Source: Brachypodius melanocephalos | Taxonomy: Eukaryota > Chordata > Aves > Passeriformes > Pycnonotidae | Length of the DNA: 64,000 bases | Assembly: GCA_013398615.1 (NCBI GenBank) | Contig: VZSR01000393.1 | Span: 2,280,361-2,344,360 of the forward strand | Direction of reading: 5' to 3' | Shown: piece by piece, positions 33,488 to 45,799 of the stretch | Numbering within the stretch: position 1 is the stretch's first letter | How the letters are laid out: each line of letters begins with the position of its first letter | The notes under the pieces: generated by a model | Seen by the model: only the letters and a program-made list of their open reading frames with translations | The model's database searches: none | Told to the model about the DNA's origin: nothing | Position numbers and translations under genes: made by a program

Positions 33488-35369
33488 CTGGGACAGAAGG
33501 GAGAGCACACAGCAGGAGCCTGGGCTTGGAGCTGTCAGCTGAGCCAGTCCAGCAGCTCCAAAGATCCTCTGCTCAATTAGAACAGAGTCTGTTGACATTC
33601 CTGTGTTTGGACATTCCCTGATTTATTTCCAATCTCAGGTGCCCAAAGAGGTGCATGTTTTGCTCTCCAGCCTTGTTTCAGCACTGAGGGGATCTGCTCT
33701 GAAGCGAGGCCTGGCTTCAGGAATAAAAGAAGGGGATGTTCTTCCCTGTGCTGACGGCACTTCATTGTTCTCGTGCCTCCTCCTCCAAGCCCAATTCAGA
33801 TTAGATTCGCTATCAGTCATGATTATGGAAAAGAAGTGATAAAACGTGGCTTGGAAAAAAAAAAAAATCATGTTTGGACAAGAATTTGCTGACATATTGT
33901 GGAGTGATAACATGATAGTGAAAATAGCCAGATCCTGCCTGGCCTGGCGTCTGGAATCAGTAAAAAGAGGCAGGCAGGAATATTGCAAGCTGGCTTCTGT
34001 TCCCTTTCCAGCACAAAATCGGCACCTTTCAGGATTTTTTTAGAAACCCACCGGCAGTATTTGCATTAAAAACTTGCCATTTTTCCAGGATCTTGGCTCC
34101 AGCCTGGATTGCACCGAGATCATTTCCTACCAAAGTCCTGGGGGTGTTTCTGGAGGTATAAAGTGAGGAATGGCCAGTTGGGTTTGCCCATCCCAGCTGG
34201 AGCATCCACAGCCGGTGCTGGAGGAATGCTGTTCTGTATGGAGAAGGAGAGCAGGGTGACCCTAAAAAATCAGAAAACTGCGTGGTTTTAATTGGGATTT
34301 AATCAGTGTTAGGTCCGAGGAATTCCGCTGATGGTGGTGGGAGGTGCTGCCTCACCCCACCCTGGGCTGCCACATCTTCAGACCTGCAGGGAAACGGGGT
34401 GGACAACTTTCACTCCTGAACCCAGCAGCGCATTCTGGCCGAGGCTGATAAACACGAGACCACTTTATCACGACAAAATCCTACAAATCAGGTGAAAATT
34501 GGTGTCTGGGGTGAAAACTAACACTGCTGTGAGTGCTGCAGAGCCTGGCCTGATCGATCTCATCAGGCTGATGGCTGGACACCATGATTCCATAATTGTG
34601 GTCTCCTAAAACCACGTTTCTCCATCAAGAAAAAACTCCTCCTTGAGGTTACCTTTTCCTTGGTTATGTTTCATACACAAAGAGAGAATTTCTAGAAGGA
34701 TCTGGACTCTTCCATGGCAATCTCCAGGCTCTCAGCCACAATCTGGTATTGAATGAGAATTCACATTTAGAATAAGGAAAAAAAGGTGATGAAGGAGCAC
34801 AGAAACCGAGAGATGGTTTTAATAATGGCAGTGTGGAAAGGCAGTGAATGCACCAGATGGGCTGGAGGTCTGGTTTTCACTTACTAATTTAATTTAAATT
34901 TAGTAATTTAAATTATTAATTTTTTAATAATTTTTCACTTACTGAAAGCCTCCATTGTGTTTGGGCTGGGTGTCCCTGGATCTATCCCTAACCACAAAAA
35001 ATTATCCATCAGGTCCTCTGCCCCTTCTGCCAACGCTGTGATTTGTGGAGTGTTGGATCTCTTCACTAAGAAGGTTCCAAACTCTTCTTTTGAGGGGCTA
35101 GATGTGCTTTGCCATTAAAAAGTGATTTTCTTTTGCTTAATTCCACCCCATCCCACTTCATTTCCTGCCTTTGTACACCTCAGCAATCGCTGCTCCTCCA
35201 CAGGACGCTTCTCCCCCGCGCCTTGAACAACTTTTTCTTTGTAACATCTTATTTGAGTCGAAACCAGAGTCCCTTGACCATTCCAAAAGAGGAGAAGAGA
35301 GGGAACAGCTCCTAAGGAGTGGGTGCAGCGTGGGGTTTTTCCATAAAATGCTATTTCTGTCGTTTTACG
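33488..35369. other. unique non-coding stretch
   Basis: No exon recognised. It holds an A run at 33857-33869 and an AT-only stretch at 34882-34936 whose TTTCACTTACT word occurs both near 34875 and near 34932. Confidence 0.5.
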
Positions 35370-36600
35370 GCTGAGCGTGTCTAAAAGACGACTCTCTTTG
35401 CAGAAGGTGAAAATGCCACGAGAGGCCTGGGATCCTCTTGCAAATGGAGGAATGTCCGTGTTGCAAGAGACCTCTGTAAATATTTATACCTGACGGCCTC
35501 GCAGCTGGCTGTTAGAGTGCCCCGACGGTTCCCGTAACGCCGCTCGCAAATGGAGATCTGGCATTTGAGGGATGCAGCACAGATTGTTCCCTTGGCCCTC
35601 GCTTTTGGCCAGAGGATTTACTCAGGGCTGGTGATATCACTGGGGAAACATCCTCTCGCCCCTTCTCTCCATGCGTGCGCGACGAGCAGAGACCTCCCTG
35701 GTGGAAAACGGGAAGAAAAGTGGGGGGAACACCCCAAAAAGATCAATTTGGGGGCTTCAGTGGGGTTAAGGGACTTCTCTGGGTTCACCTCTCCGTGGTG
35801 GGGTGTTGATGCCACCTCGTGTGGGGGTTGCAGCCCCAGCTGCTCTTCCTTTGGTTGGATACTGGCCAAGCCACCGTGGCAGAGCGACCTCGGAGCGCCG
35901 GTGACTCAGATTTGCCACGGATCTGCTCCTGGAAAAGCCTTTCCTGCCAACCTGGGTCGGGGGGTGGTGTTAACCCCTTGCTGCTTGGGATTGGGGACGC
36001 TGCCAGGTGGGTTGTCACAGCTCAGGGGTGCTCAGGTGAGGACGTGACAGCCCAAAGCTGCTCCAGTGCGGTTTGGGGTTGGGGCTGCTGGAAGAGGAAA
36101 TATCCAACAGGGTTTTTCTTGGGATCCATTGCTCCAGGGCTGGGGCAGGGCTCAAGGGAAAGCAGAAAAGAGCCACATCCTCGTGTTATCCGTCCTCACT
36201 ACATATTGAATTCGACCCCAGGCATGTGGAAACACCACTTTATCATCACCACAGCCAGTGCCAGCGTCAAGGAGACCTTTGTGGCCTCCTGTTTTACGTA
36301 ATTTAATAGCTCAGCTGCACCTTTGGCTGGGCTAAAATCAATCCTGAGTTTGCGTTGGGCAGCCGGGAGGATTTCAGAGAGGGGACAGAAACCATTAAGA
36401 AACCAAACAAACCACAAAGTGCCTCCTTCTGACTTTCTTCTGAAAGGAGCTGCTTTCAAACTTCTCCTTTTGAAAAGTTGTCTCGTCGTTGGGCTAATTT
36501 GGAGCTAATGAAAAATAAATCGGCCCCCTCGGGGCCTGCCAGGAGAATCCTGTGCTTCATTCTGCTGGAAATGAAGCAAATAAAACCAAATTAATGTTGA
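35370..36600. promoter_or_regulatory. enhancer-like stretches; candidate conserved non-coding elements
   Basis: Repeat-free DNA with mixed CpG and AT words unlike its flanks. Three parts stand out. At 35370-35575, CTTGCAAATGGAGG and CGCTCGCAAATGGAGATC share GCAAATGGAG 109 bp apart. The part at 36180-36330 holds ACCACTTTATCATC, TTTTACGTAATTTAATAG and an E-box CAGCTG. The part at 36490-36600 holds GGGCTAATTTGGAGCTAATG and CCAAATTAATGTTG. No exon is identified. Function is inferred from motif content only. Confidence 0.28.
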
Positions 36601-38689
36601 AAAGCTGAAATGCTGGCACGGAGTCCGTGTTTCTGGCGTGGTTTTGGAGACTGAGGGAGCAGGTGATTCTCACTCTGCAGAGCTCTGCCTGCAGGAAAAC
36701 CACCCAATGCCGCTTTTTATTTATTTGACCCCTCAGAAAAGCTGCAGGCACCCTTCCAAGCTGCCACATTGCCCTTGTTTGACCAGGCTGCTCCTTCGAA
36801 TTGTTTGGATTAATGATTTGGGTGATGTTCCCCTCTCCCTGTGCCCAATCTGTATAAATCCCAGCCCTATAATAGAATCCTTTGTAGCATTATGACCGGA
36901 CATGAAAGTGAATGGAATAATTTTTCCCAAGAATACATTGCTTAATTAATTAATTAATTAAAGTACCTCCTTTCCTCATTCCCTGCATGTAGGCACAGTC
37001 ACCACCTGCTTTCCAGGTAATTATTTTTCTTCCTAATTTTTGTTATCCTTTGGCTGTTGACACTGCAAGGGGATCCCTTGGGTGGGCTGGGCTGCAGGAT
37101 GGGCTCAGGCTGTGGTTCACAATTTTGGGATCCTTGTGGGTTTATCTTTAGGATCTTTCAACTTTGAAAGGAAAAAAAAAATTATGTAAAACCTCACAGC
37201 TCGGATTTTAAACAGAGAGGATGTGCTGTGCTGGGTGTAAGTAGAATATTTACAGTTCCAAGGCAGGATGATAGATGCCTCCTACAAATAATAAATAAAG
37301 GTTGAGTGTTGGGAAGAAGATTCATAAGGATAAAACTAATAATGGAATAGTCTTTATTGAGGAAAATGAAGCTGGGACACACGCCCCAAATAAATTTGCT
37401 CTTTACAGGAACACTTTGGAGTGGTTTAGATATCATTATAAAATCGTTTTTATCATCTGTGCTGAAGATTTGGGTCAGTGGGGCTTTTCCAGGTTTCCTA
37501 AAAACACATAAACTCAGCCCTAATAGTCACAAGGAGATCTGGGGAGGTCTAGCAAGGCTGAGGGAAACCCAGATTCCTGCAAAACACTGAGATTTTGAGA
37601 ATGAGAGTGCATGAGCTGGCCTGGAACTGCTTGGTCTGAATTCACATCCCTGGACATGCCTTAAAACATGTCCCAGCTCAGACTAAACCAGGCAGCACAT
37701 CTGGAGCTGTAAAACCAGGGGCTGCAAGGGGCAGGGAGTGCATCTCTGGCAGGCAGAGATTCCTCAGGTTTTTCCAGGCTGTTCCCAGGCCCAGAGGGTC
37801 ATTTCCCTAAATCCTCACTGCTGAGCCCAGGGCAGGCTCCCAATTAACAGCACAGCCCTGGAAATAGAGGTTTATAACAGGTTCAGGCACTGGAAAAGGC
37901 AATTCCTCCTCTCTTCAGGAGGTGTGGAACTGCCACGAGAATGCGAAATAATGCTTTACACTCAAATTCAGCAAAGGATAAGGAAAATAAAATGTTTTGG
38001 CTTTGAATGTCTTCAGGAAAGGGAGAGATAAATTTGGAGTTTCCTCTCCAAAGTTTCTGCAGGTCGTTCATTGTGGAATCTCTGTGCCAGGAAGAAAACA
38101 TGGAAAGAGTCATGTGGGACAAGAAGACAACGAGGTGGAAATCAGCCCAAGGGCTGGCATTGACCCATCCAGGGATGCAGAAATTCTGCAGGAAAAAGTT
38201 CTTTTTGTTTCTAGAACAGAGTTATTCTGGAAGAAAAGGGAATCCTCCCTGTCTCCCATGGGTTAATCCTGGTTTCAGTAAATGTCTGAGCTCCACAAAA
38301 AGTGGAGTATTCCTGGTGTTGGAGCATTCCCACAGAGGATACCTCTAAACCAACCAGCCTCGGTTCAGTGCTGGGTGTTGCCTGTCTTCAACAGGTGAGA
38401 TTAATTAATTAATTAACAGGAGGAGCTGTGATCCAGCCCTTTCCTCGGAATCCAGGGTGTTCTCAGCCGCAGATGGAAATGCTGGAAGAGGAACCACAGG
38501 GAATGACACTGAGGGAGCAGGGATGTGGATTAGGGAAGGCCAATGACAGCTCCAGCCCCACTTGTGACCACTTGGGGGTTTTATTTGAAGCACCCTGGAA
38601 TTCCACACAGCTCCAGGTTTCATCTGGATACAAGGGAAATTTAGATTATTTTGGGACGGGGTGTATTTGTAGGTGTGGATACATTGTGG
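36601..38689. other. unique non-coding stretch with TTAA repeats
   Basis: A (TTAA)n microsatellite of about five units lies at 36942-36962 and a shorter one at 38401-38416. An A run lies near 37171. No exon or RNA gene is recognised. Confidence 0.5.
36942..36962. repeat. (TTAA)n microsatellite
   Basis: TTAATTAATTAATTAATTAA is self-complementary over its whole length. Confidence 0.95.
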
Positions 38690-38885
38690 GAATTCCTTCC
38701 TGGGAAGGTAATGAGGCACTGGAAGAGTTTGCCCAGAGAAGTTGTGGATGTCCCATCCCTGGAGGCGTCCAAGGCCAGGTTGGGTGGAGCTGTTGAGCAG
38801 CCTGGGATAATGGAAGGTGTCCCTGCCCATGGAACAGGATGATTTTAAGCTCCCTTCCACTCCAAACCATTCCGTGATTCTCTGG
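38690..38885 (+). mobile_element. CR1 LINE 3' end, 5'-truncated
   Basis: Landmarks are GGAATTCCTTCCTGGGAAGG, GAGGCACTGGAAGAGTTTGC, CCAGAGAAGTTGTGGATGTC, CCATCCCTGGAGGCGTCCAA, GGCCAGGTTGGGTGGAGCTG, GAGCAGCCTGGGATAATGGA, AGGTGTCCCTGCCCATGG, CAAACCATTCCGTGATTCTC. Confidence 0.93.
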
Positions 38886-39893
38886 TTCTTTTCTTGGACC
38901 ACTGTCCAAGATGTCCCACCTCCACTTCCACAGATGATTCCTGGATCTGGATCAGCCTCAATTGCTTCAGCAGGAGTTTGCTTCACTCCAGAGACACATT
39001 TCATATTTAGGACAAACATTTCCTTTGGGTCCGGTGTTTGAGCTGGGCACTGCAGGGTGGAAGAATCCAGCAGCAGGGCTGCATCCAACCCCTGTGCTAA
39101 AATCCACTTTAAATGTTTGTAGACCCCAACACCTCCTTTGAAGAGACAAAAGGGTGAATTTTGCCCTGGCTGCACAATCAGCACAACTTGTTCTGATGAG
39201 AGAGAGGGAAGCACAACCTTCCTTCCCTGAGCTTACATTGCACAGCCTCACCACCAAAAGCAGAGCCTGAGCCACCAGCAACGGTGAGAAATCCCTTTTG
39301 GGAAGTGTGTTTGCTCTCCAGGGTGCCTGGAAAGGCTTGTGAGCAGCGAGAGGCTCAACCTGGTGGCTGCAGCAGCCTCCCAGCCCAAGTTTGGAGGGAG
39401 CACGGGCTCAGGTATGGCCACAAACAGCAGCAGCAGCAGCACAGGCATGCCCTGCAGCCCTGCCCCAGGAGAACTGCTGCTGGCAGCCAAGAAAACGAGG
39501 CCTGGAGGCATCAAAATCGCTCCTGGACTGTCAGATCCGTGCAGAATGAAGCCAGGCTTGCAGCAGGAGGACAGATGGACACAGAGCAGGTTTCCCTTGG
39601 CTCGCAGAGGGGGCTGCTGCAGACCTGAAGCGCTGGGGCGAAACAACAGTGACATTTGGGACATGAGGAGAGGGCTTAAAATAGCCTGCCTGGGGCATTC
39701 TTTCCCCTCCCATGGCACAGAGATTGTCCTCTTGCCCTTTTGATATTGTCCCGTTGTTTTTCCCCAGATTTCTGTTTGTATCTCTCCCTACAAACGCTCT
39801 CAAAATCCTCTTTGCCCAAAGAGGTGCTGGAGGCATCACCAGCTCTTGCACTTTTCTTGTGGAATCCATCATATCTGGCTGAGGGGCTCAATG
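38886..39893. other. unique DNA between two CR1 copies
   Basis: This 1-kb stretch has no recognised exon. A Ser-rich plus-strand frame at 39339-39743 (134 codons, with a possible internal start at 39415) crosses it and is discussed under findings. It is not accepted as a gene, because a 156-codon frame also lies opposite on the minus strand and no domain is recognisable. Confidence 0.45.
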
Positions 39894-40075
39894 GATAGGA
39901 ATTCTTCCCTGGGAGGGTGGGCAGGCCCTGGCACAGGGTGCCCAGAGATGTTGTGGCTGCGCCTGGATCCCTGGAAGTGCCCAAGGCCAGGTTGGGACAG
40001 GGCTTGGAGCACCCTGGGATAGTGGAAGTTGTCCCTACCCATGGCAGAGGACATGGCAAAATCGTTCTGAGATTC
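39894..40075 (+). mobile_element. CR1 LINE 3' end, 5'-truncated
   Basis: Landmarks are GGATAGGAATTCTTCCCTGG, GAGGGTGGGCAGGCCCTGGC, ACAGGGTGCCCAGAGATG, GTGGCTGCGCCTGGATCCCT, GGAAGTGCCCAAGGCCAGGT, TGGGACAGGGCTTGGAGCAC, CCTGGGATAGTGGAAG and TGTCCCTACCCATGG. The usual tail is blurred. It has the same orientation as the copy 1.2 kb upstream. Confidence 0.94.
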
Positions 40076-40109
40076 CATGAATTGGAGAATTCCCTGTCCA
40101 TTGTTTTTG

Positions 40110-40112
40110 TTT

Positions 40113-40133
<21 letters not shown>
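40110..40133. repeat. poly-T run of about 24
   Basis: A homopolymer lies 35 bases after the CR1 copy. CR1 does not end in poly(A), so it is an independent tract. Its length may be inaccurate. Confidence 0.9.
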
Positions 40134-40143
<10 letters not shown>

Positions 40144-40404
40144 GGTTTCTGCTGTAGAAGATTCCTTGAACATCAAAGTTTGTACCAGCAGCCAAGGAAC
40201 AAAAAAAGGGCTGCAGAGATTTTCCTGGGGTGACAAGAAACCGCTGGACCCAGTAGGAAGTAGGGAATTAAAAGGATTGCGAGTATTGCAAATATTTTGG
40301 GGGCCGCAATGCCGAGAACACTCTTAAAACTTCTGCTTCGGAGGTACAAAGGGGTCTGTCCCCCAAGTGATGGGGGCACAGAGCTAAACCCCAGGCCATG
40401 GGTG

Positions 40405-41470
40405 TTTGAGGTAATTATTATTATTTATTGTTGTATTTTGCAACCGAGTTAAATAAAAAAAAGCTGAAAGCTTTATCGCTCGCTGGAACTATTTCCTCCC
40501 TTTAAACCTTTGAGCAACAGAGATAAAAAGTGAGTGTTACTTGTGATGCTGGGGGAAAGAATGCAATATTCTGCGTGGTGCTGTCTGCAAGAGCCCCTCT
40601 GCTCCAGCCTGGCTTTCTCCCCCTCAGCCCCAGCTATGGAGACACAAACTCATCTGTTTAAAAAGAGGAGGCCACTCATTGTCAACTTCAAATCCTGTTT
40701 CTTGCCTTTCTCTTTTGGCTCGGGCAGATTTCTGTCCAACTGCAAAAGCAACCAGCATTTGGCATGACCAAATCCGTGCTGAAAGTGGGAACACACCTGA
40801 AAAAAAATAGGATGAGCACGAAGCTGCAGTGTCTGGATCAGTGGAAATTGTTAATTCGGGCTGGACATTTCCCCTCTGCCCCTGCAGTGCTGAGACTCCT
40901 CTTCCTCTGGGGGGGCAGCTGAACTGGGGACCCTGGGAGAGAAGATAAAAGCAGCTCTGTCTTTTGGGAGGCCAAAGATGCACAGCCAGCATCCCTGCGA
41001 GGACGCGGGGATTAGGGGAATACGTCGAATTTCCAAATTTAGAGCCGAGGACTGGCTTCCCATAAACAAAGGCTGCTTTTTAAAACGAGATGTTGGGGAG
41101 ATAATGCACTTAAAAAAAAAAAAAAATAAAGAAAAAGAAAAAAGTTTGCCTTTGTGACTAAATTCTGTTATTTTGCAGCCAGCCTTCAAATGGGCTGTTG
41201 GTGCAAGTGAACAAACGCTTCCTGTCTGTGCGTCCTCATGGGTGGTCGCGTTTTAAAATGAAATATCCAGGCTGACAAATGCCTTTACAAAGGCCAGATT
41301 ATAAACTGTAAACCTACTGTCAGCTGGGCAGGGAAAAAAAAATCCAAATGCCTCTTATACCATTTAAAGATTTAGTTTGGCTTCAACACTAAAGCACTTC
41401 ATCTTGAAGGAGAAAGGAGCTTAGAGTTTATAAATTGTTGTTTGGGCTCTAGTAAGCTCTGGATAAGGGA
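40405..41470. promoter_or_regulatory. two AT-rich enhancer-like stretches
   Basis: The first stretch (40405-40545) holds GGTAATTATTATTATTTATT, CAACCGAGTTAAATAAA and AGCTTTATCGCTCGC. The second (41190-41470) holds GCGTTTTAAAATGAAATATC, AGATTATAAACTGTAAACC, CCATTTAAAGATTTAG and GTTTATAAATTGTTG. Both are repeat-free and CpG-bearing despite low GC. This pattern is often seen in conserved non-coding DNA, but conservation cannot be checked here. Confidence 0.25.
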
Positions 41471-42663
41471 ATCTCTCTGCTAGGAAACAAATGACCTTCC
41501 CAAAATTTAGGGAGCTCTGGGTATTGTTACGAAGACAAAATGCCTTGGAAAAATGTCCCTGGAATACAAAGGGATTTGAGACAGCTCTGTTACTCTTAAC
41601 ATACAGTTCATACAGCTGCAAAGGGCAAATCCTGCAGTTCCAGTCTCTAAAAAAGGGTGGAAAGAAGTTAAACATATCAGGGTAATAAAATAAAAGCTGT
41701 TTAGATTGTCTCCCTCTGTCTAAATCTGCTCTAGACTCGCTCTTGCACAGGGTTGTCGAACTCAGGCTGAATATCCATATTATTTTGGCAAAAAACTCCC
41801 AGAATTTCCTGTATTCTCCTCAGTGGTGATTGCAAAGGGAAGTTTTGTGGAAAATACGGTCATTTATGACGGCGTGGTTGCCACACTCAGCAATTTGGAT
41901 CCAAAGTGGAGGGACAAAGAAACTCCAGGAGGAGAAGCCGTGGGCATTTGCACACCCTTGAGTCCAGCAAGTGAAATCCTGCAGCTCCTTTGTGCATTCC
42001 TGCTCAGTGGCAGCGTTTCCAATCCACCCTGAGCTTGGAACTGCACTGCAAAACTCTGCTCCTCTGCTCTCCAAACACCATCCATGGTCTCCCTTTCTTC
42101 CGTGGGTTGTGTTCATGGGTTTTGAGCTGGCCATAGGATTCACAGGCAGGAAATTGTATTTACTCTGCAAATCCTCGCTGTGTTCCTCTTGCTCGTTTGT
42201 TTTTTGGTTTTTTGGGGTTTTTTTTTGTCAGGAATGTTGCAGGTCGTGCTGCCCTTGCTGGAGGCAAGCAGAAATTTTGGTGGAAATCATCAGATCCAGG
42301 AAAGTTTAGGGGTGTACATGTTGAGTTGGGTGGGAAACAGAAAGGAAAACACCGCCTCCATGGGTTTTAGTGTTTCGTTTTCCTCCCAGTCATTTTGTGG
42401 CAATCAGCACTACCCAAAGCATCACTTCTCATTCCTTTCCCTGGGAATTTTTATTACTGCTGTCCATACTGATGAGCACAACCCTTTGACACTCTTTCCT
42501 TGGGAAACCGTCACCTCCATCGTTTGAGATATCTGCTCTAAATCATGGAAACCACATTTTTTCTTGTGCCTTTCTCCTCTTAGGAGACCAAAAATCCTGC
42601 AGAGCATCAACCCAATTATTCGAGATGGCTCTTGGCAGGTTCCAAAGGGTGTGAGGTAGAAAC

Positions 42664-42711
42664 ATGTTCAATTTTCTAAGCGTGTTCAATTTTCTAAGCC
42701 TGCTCAATTTC
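42664..42711. repeat. 18-bp tandem repeat, about 2.7 units
   Basis: The unit TGTTCAATTTTCTAAGCG occurs twice almost perfectly and is followed by a partial, diverged third unit (TGCTCAATTT). Confidence 0.85.
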
Positions 42712-43520
42712 CACGCCAGGGGCTAAAGTTTGTCGGCACCGGATTCCAGGGGACCTTTGGAAAAGATGACTATTCCAGTGCCCATCAGATTGTTTTAGGG
42801 CTTGAATGTGATTCCTGCTGGGACTCAGGCCCTCAGCTGTCCCTCCTCTCCTACCCAGAGACCCGATGACAGTCGTGCAGCTGCATCCAAAGCTTTTGTC
42901 CAAAAGGAACACAAAGGAAATCGCTGGAAAATCTTCACAGCGGATCTCCCTCCGCCCACGGGGTGGTGGGAATAAACATCACAACTTCAGATCTTGGTGA
43001 ATGCAGATAAATGGAGGCTGAGCTGATAAGTTAATGACACACCAAAAGCAGATTGCTGCAGGGGCTGGAGGGATAAGGGGGCAATGAGCAGAGTCCTGGA
43101 ATCCTGACAAATCCTGGAATGCTTTGACGTTGTGTCCCCCTGCCCTGTGCCAGGAAGGAGCTCCTGCAGCCCTGTGTGGTGGGAATCTGGCTCTCAGCAT
43201 CCAGAGAAATCCTCTTTTTTTTCGGCTTCTTCACCCAGGCAGGTTCAAAAGGTTCCAGTTCTCCTGGAATGATTTCTCCAGGATGTGCCCTGCCCCACTG
43301 ATGGGTCTTTTCTCGTGACTCCCCTTAGCTCTGCCTTCACTCTTCCTATCCCAGGAGACCCCACATCCTCATGTTCACTCTGAAAATGGACTGAAGTGGA
43401 TGAAGAAATTGGAAAGTTGGGAAAAAAACACCTTTAAGAAAGTATTTTGCAAATGATTCCTCCCCTGTCTTTCTCCATGGTGCTCCAGGAGATTGATGTG
43501 TGCTTACAAATCCTCTCTGG

Positions 43521-43576
43521 GCTATCTCAGAGGTCTTTTCCAACCTCAGCAATTCCATAATTCTATGGTTCTATGC
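43521..43576 (+). mobile_element. CR1 LINE 3'-tail fragment with terminal octamers
   Basis: It reads GCTATCTCAGAGGTCTTTTC, then CAACCTCAGCAATTCCATAA, then TTCTATGGTTCTATG. The tandem ATTCTATG-type octamers are the typical terminus of CR1 elements, so this fragment includes the true 3' end. Only about 56 bases are recognisable. Confidence 0.85.
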
Positions 43577-43684
43577 TTTTAACATATTAAAGTGAGCATG
43601 GCATTAAAAATAAGTCGTCAAAATGTCTTGAAGACAAATTTTATTCCTGTACAGACCATGGCAGAATTTGTGCTTCCCTTTGGA

Positions 43685-43714
43685 AGTTATAATAAAGATA
43701 GTTATAATAAAGAT
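43685..43714. repeat. 15-bp perfect tandem duplication
   Basis: AGTTATAATAAAGAT occurs twice in direct succession. Confidence 0.9.
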
Positions 43715-44929
43715 TTCATAGCTGAATGACTGGACCTCTGACCCCCAGCCTGAGCTGTGAAATCCTGCTTGATCCGCCTTGTATTCCTGCTGGAATTCCA
43801 GCTCTGTAGGGAAAGTTTCCTCAAAAACCGTTCCTCAAAACCGTTCCTTGTAGACTGCTGCTGACAAACCAGAGCTGCAAGGCCCTTTTTAATGGAAAGA
43901 GGTAGAAAAGTTGTACTAAATTCCAACAACACTTTCCTGGAACACTCAATCTGTGTTTGGATTGGGTGAGGTCCCAACACTAGGGACAAGCACAATGGTT
44001 TCAATGGCCACCTATTGCTTTAGGGACACTGTGAGGTGACATCTCTTTATTTTCCCTTTATCAGACCCAAGTGATCCCACTCAGGATGGGATGGGGTCGC
44101 TGAGGTTGGTTTTTTGCCCACTGCACCCTTGATTTGAGGCAGCCATGGCTGTAAATATGAGGTTGCTGCTACTTTGAGGTCCAGCTCTGCAGCTGGTGGT
44201 GTCCTGAGCCACCCAGTCCTTCTAGGAAAAGCCAGAATCTCCCGCCGACTTCCCAGAACTCCACAGGGCTGGAGACAGATCCTTTGCTGGTGGAAAATTA
44301 ATCCAGCAGCAACATGCACCAGCTGAGGATTCCCAGCATTTCTCCAAGCCCTCCAGAAAGAATCTGCAGGAAGAAAACCCATAAAAAAATGAATCCTCCT
44401 CTCCAAAACATTCCTCCAACTGCCCCCATGACTTTATCTGTTTTTTTTCTGCACGGGCTGTTTCCCCCCGCTCCCCATATTTTTTTCTTTACAAGCTCTT
44501 GCTGCCACAGCAAAGGCTCTGTAAGATGAATCTGGGCTGAGGCATGGAAATATTTCACATTTCACAGCAATTTCCTCAAAATCCTGGTGTTGTGCAGCCT
44601 GCTTGGGATTGCTGAAGATGTAGAGCTGAGGAGAGCTTGTTGGCTTCCTGGAGAGGGGTGGGGACACTAAGCCAGATTTTTATTTCAGTCCCCTTTTCAA
44701 AGCAGTGGAACACTTGAGAGCACCCAGCTGACGGGCCAGCGTTTGTTTTCCCTCTTTCCCAAGGCAGCCTGACACCCGTGGAAGGGAAGATGTCAATTCT
44801 GGGAGCAGGTTGGTGTGGAGGAACGGGAGGAAGCCCTGATTTATCCGCGCCTCCGGAGAGCCAAGGCTTGATCCCGCCCGCTTGGGAGAGCTTGGCAGTT
44901 CACAGGATCAGGCCTCCGAGTAAATGGGG

Positions 44930-45215
44930 AATTCATCCAGAGATATCTAGGAAATAACAGAGAATGAGCTGCCAACTCGACTCCGAAAGCCAACAGTTCA
45001 CTAATTTTAATCAACAGCTGGATATTTTTATAGGGAGTGAAGGGATGGAGGGGTATTATGACAGAACAAGGGAGGTGGGATTAGACTAATCTAGCCCAGG
45101 CCAAGTGGGCTCTTCCTGCTCAGCCATGTGGAGTGTCATGACTGTGTGATTTAGACTACTGCACACTCACCCACACTGATAAGGAGGACAATTATGGGGA
45201 ATACACAACTCTTTG
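44930..45215. promoter_or_regulatory. motif-rich patch with palindromic homeodomain site
   Basis: GATTAGACTAATC at 45079-45091 is an inverted repeat of GATTAG with a one-base spacer. GGATTA/TAATCT cores are the preferred sites of K50 homeodomain proteins such as OTX and PITX. GATAAGG follows near 45178 and TCATGACTGTGTGATTTAGA lies between. It is repeat-free, and its regulatory role is an inference. Confidence 0.3.
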
Positions 45216-45799
45216 TGCAGCCCTCAGCCAGCACAGCCCTGCTCAATGCGGATGTCAGCTGGGGATCGTCTCCAGCTCCGAATTAGAGAGGTCCCCATCC
45301 CAGGGGATGTGGCAGGGAATTGCTGCAGGAAACCTTGCATGGAGGTCACCTTTGCCCTGTCCCTTTCAAAACTTCAAAGGGACCTTTCTGGAGAGCGCCG
45401 TCACCGTGGCGGTAAAACCCGGTGGGTGGCAGCGTCATTATTCACTCGTCTGGAGAAGGTTTCTCTCCGTTGTGGCTCCGTTGGGTCCCTCAAGGGCAGT
45501 TTTCCCGGTGTTAATTGTCGTGTTTCCCCGTAACTTCTGGTCCTCTCCGTGTCCTTCCTCACCTTCCGCTGACTCATTCCCAGCCCAGCCTCGTGCCAGA
45601 GCGGGGCTGCCCAAATGTGACCCAGGGAAAAAGGCAAAACCTGCAGGACCACCTCCCTTAGCTCCCATCAATCCATTGCTCTTCCTAGTAGGAAGCACGG
45701 GAATAACTATTCTGAGCCAGATTTTTCCCTTTTTTTAAATTTTTTTTTTTTTTTTTTTAAATTTTGCTTTTGGAACAAGCCCCCAATTGGCGCAGAGCA

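Larger units (their letters stand above)
40134..43520. other. unique non-coding stretch
   Basis: About 3.4 kb without a recognised exon. It includes two motif-rich stretches (listed separately), an A run at 41112-41125 and an 18-bp tandem repeat at 42664-42711. Confidence 0.45.

Noticed and set aside
36942..36962. TTAA repeats as piggyBac target sites
   Set aside because: A simple microsatellite; no element with terminal inverted repeats is attached.
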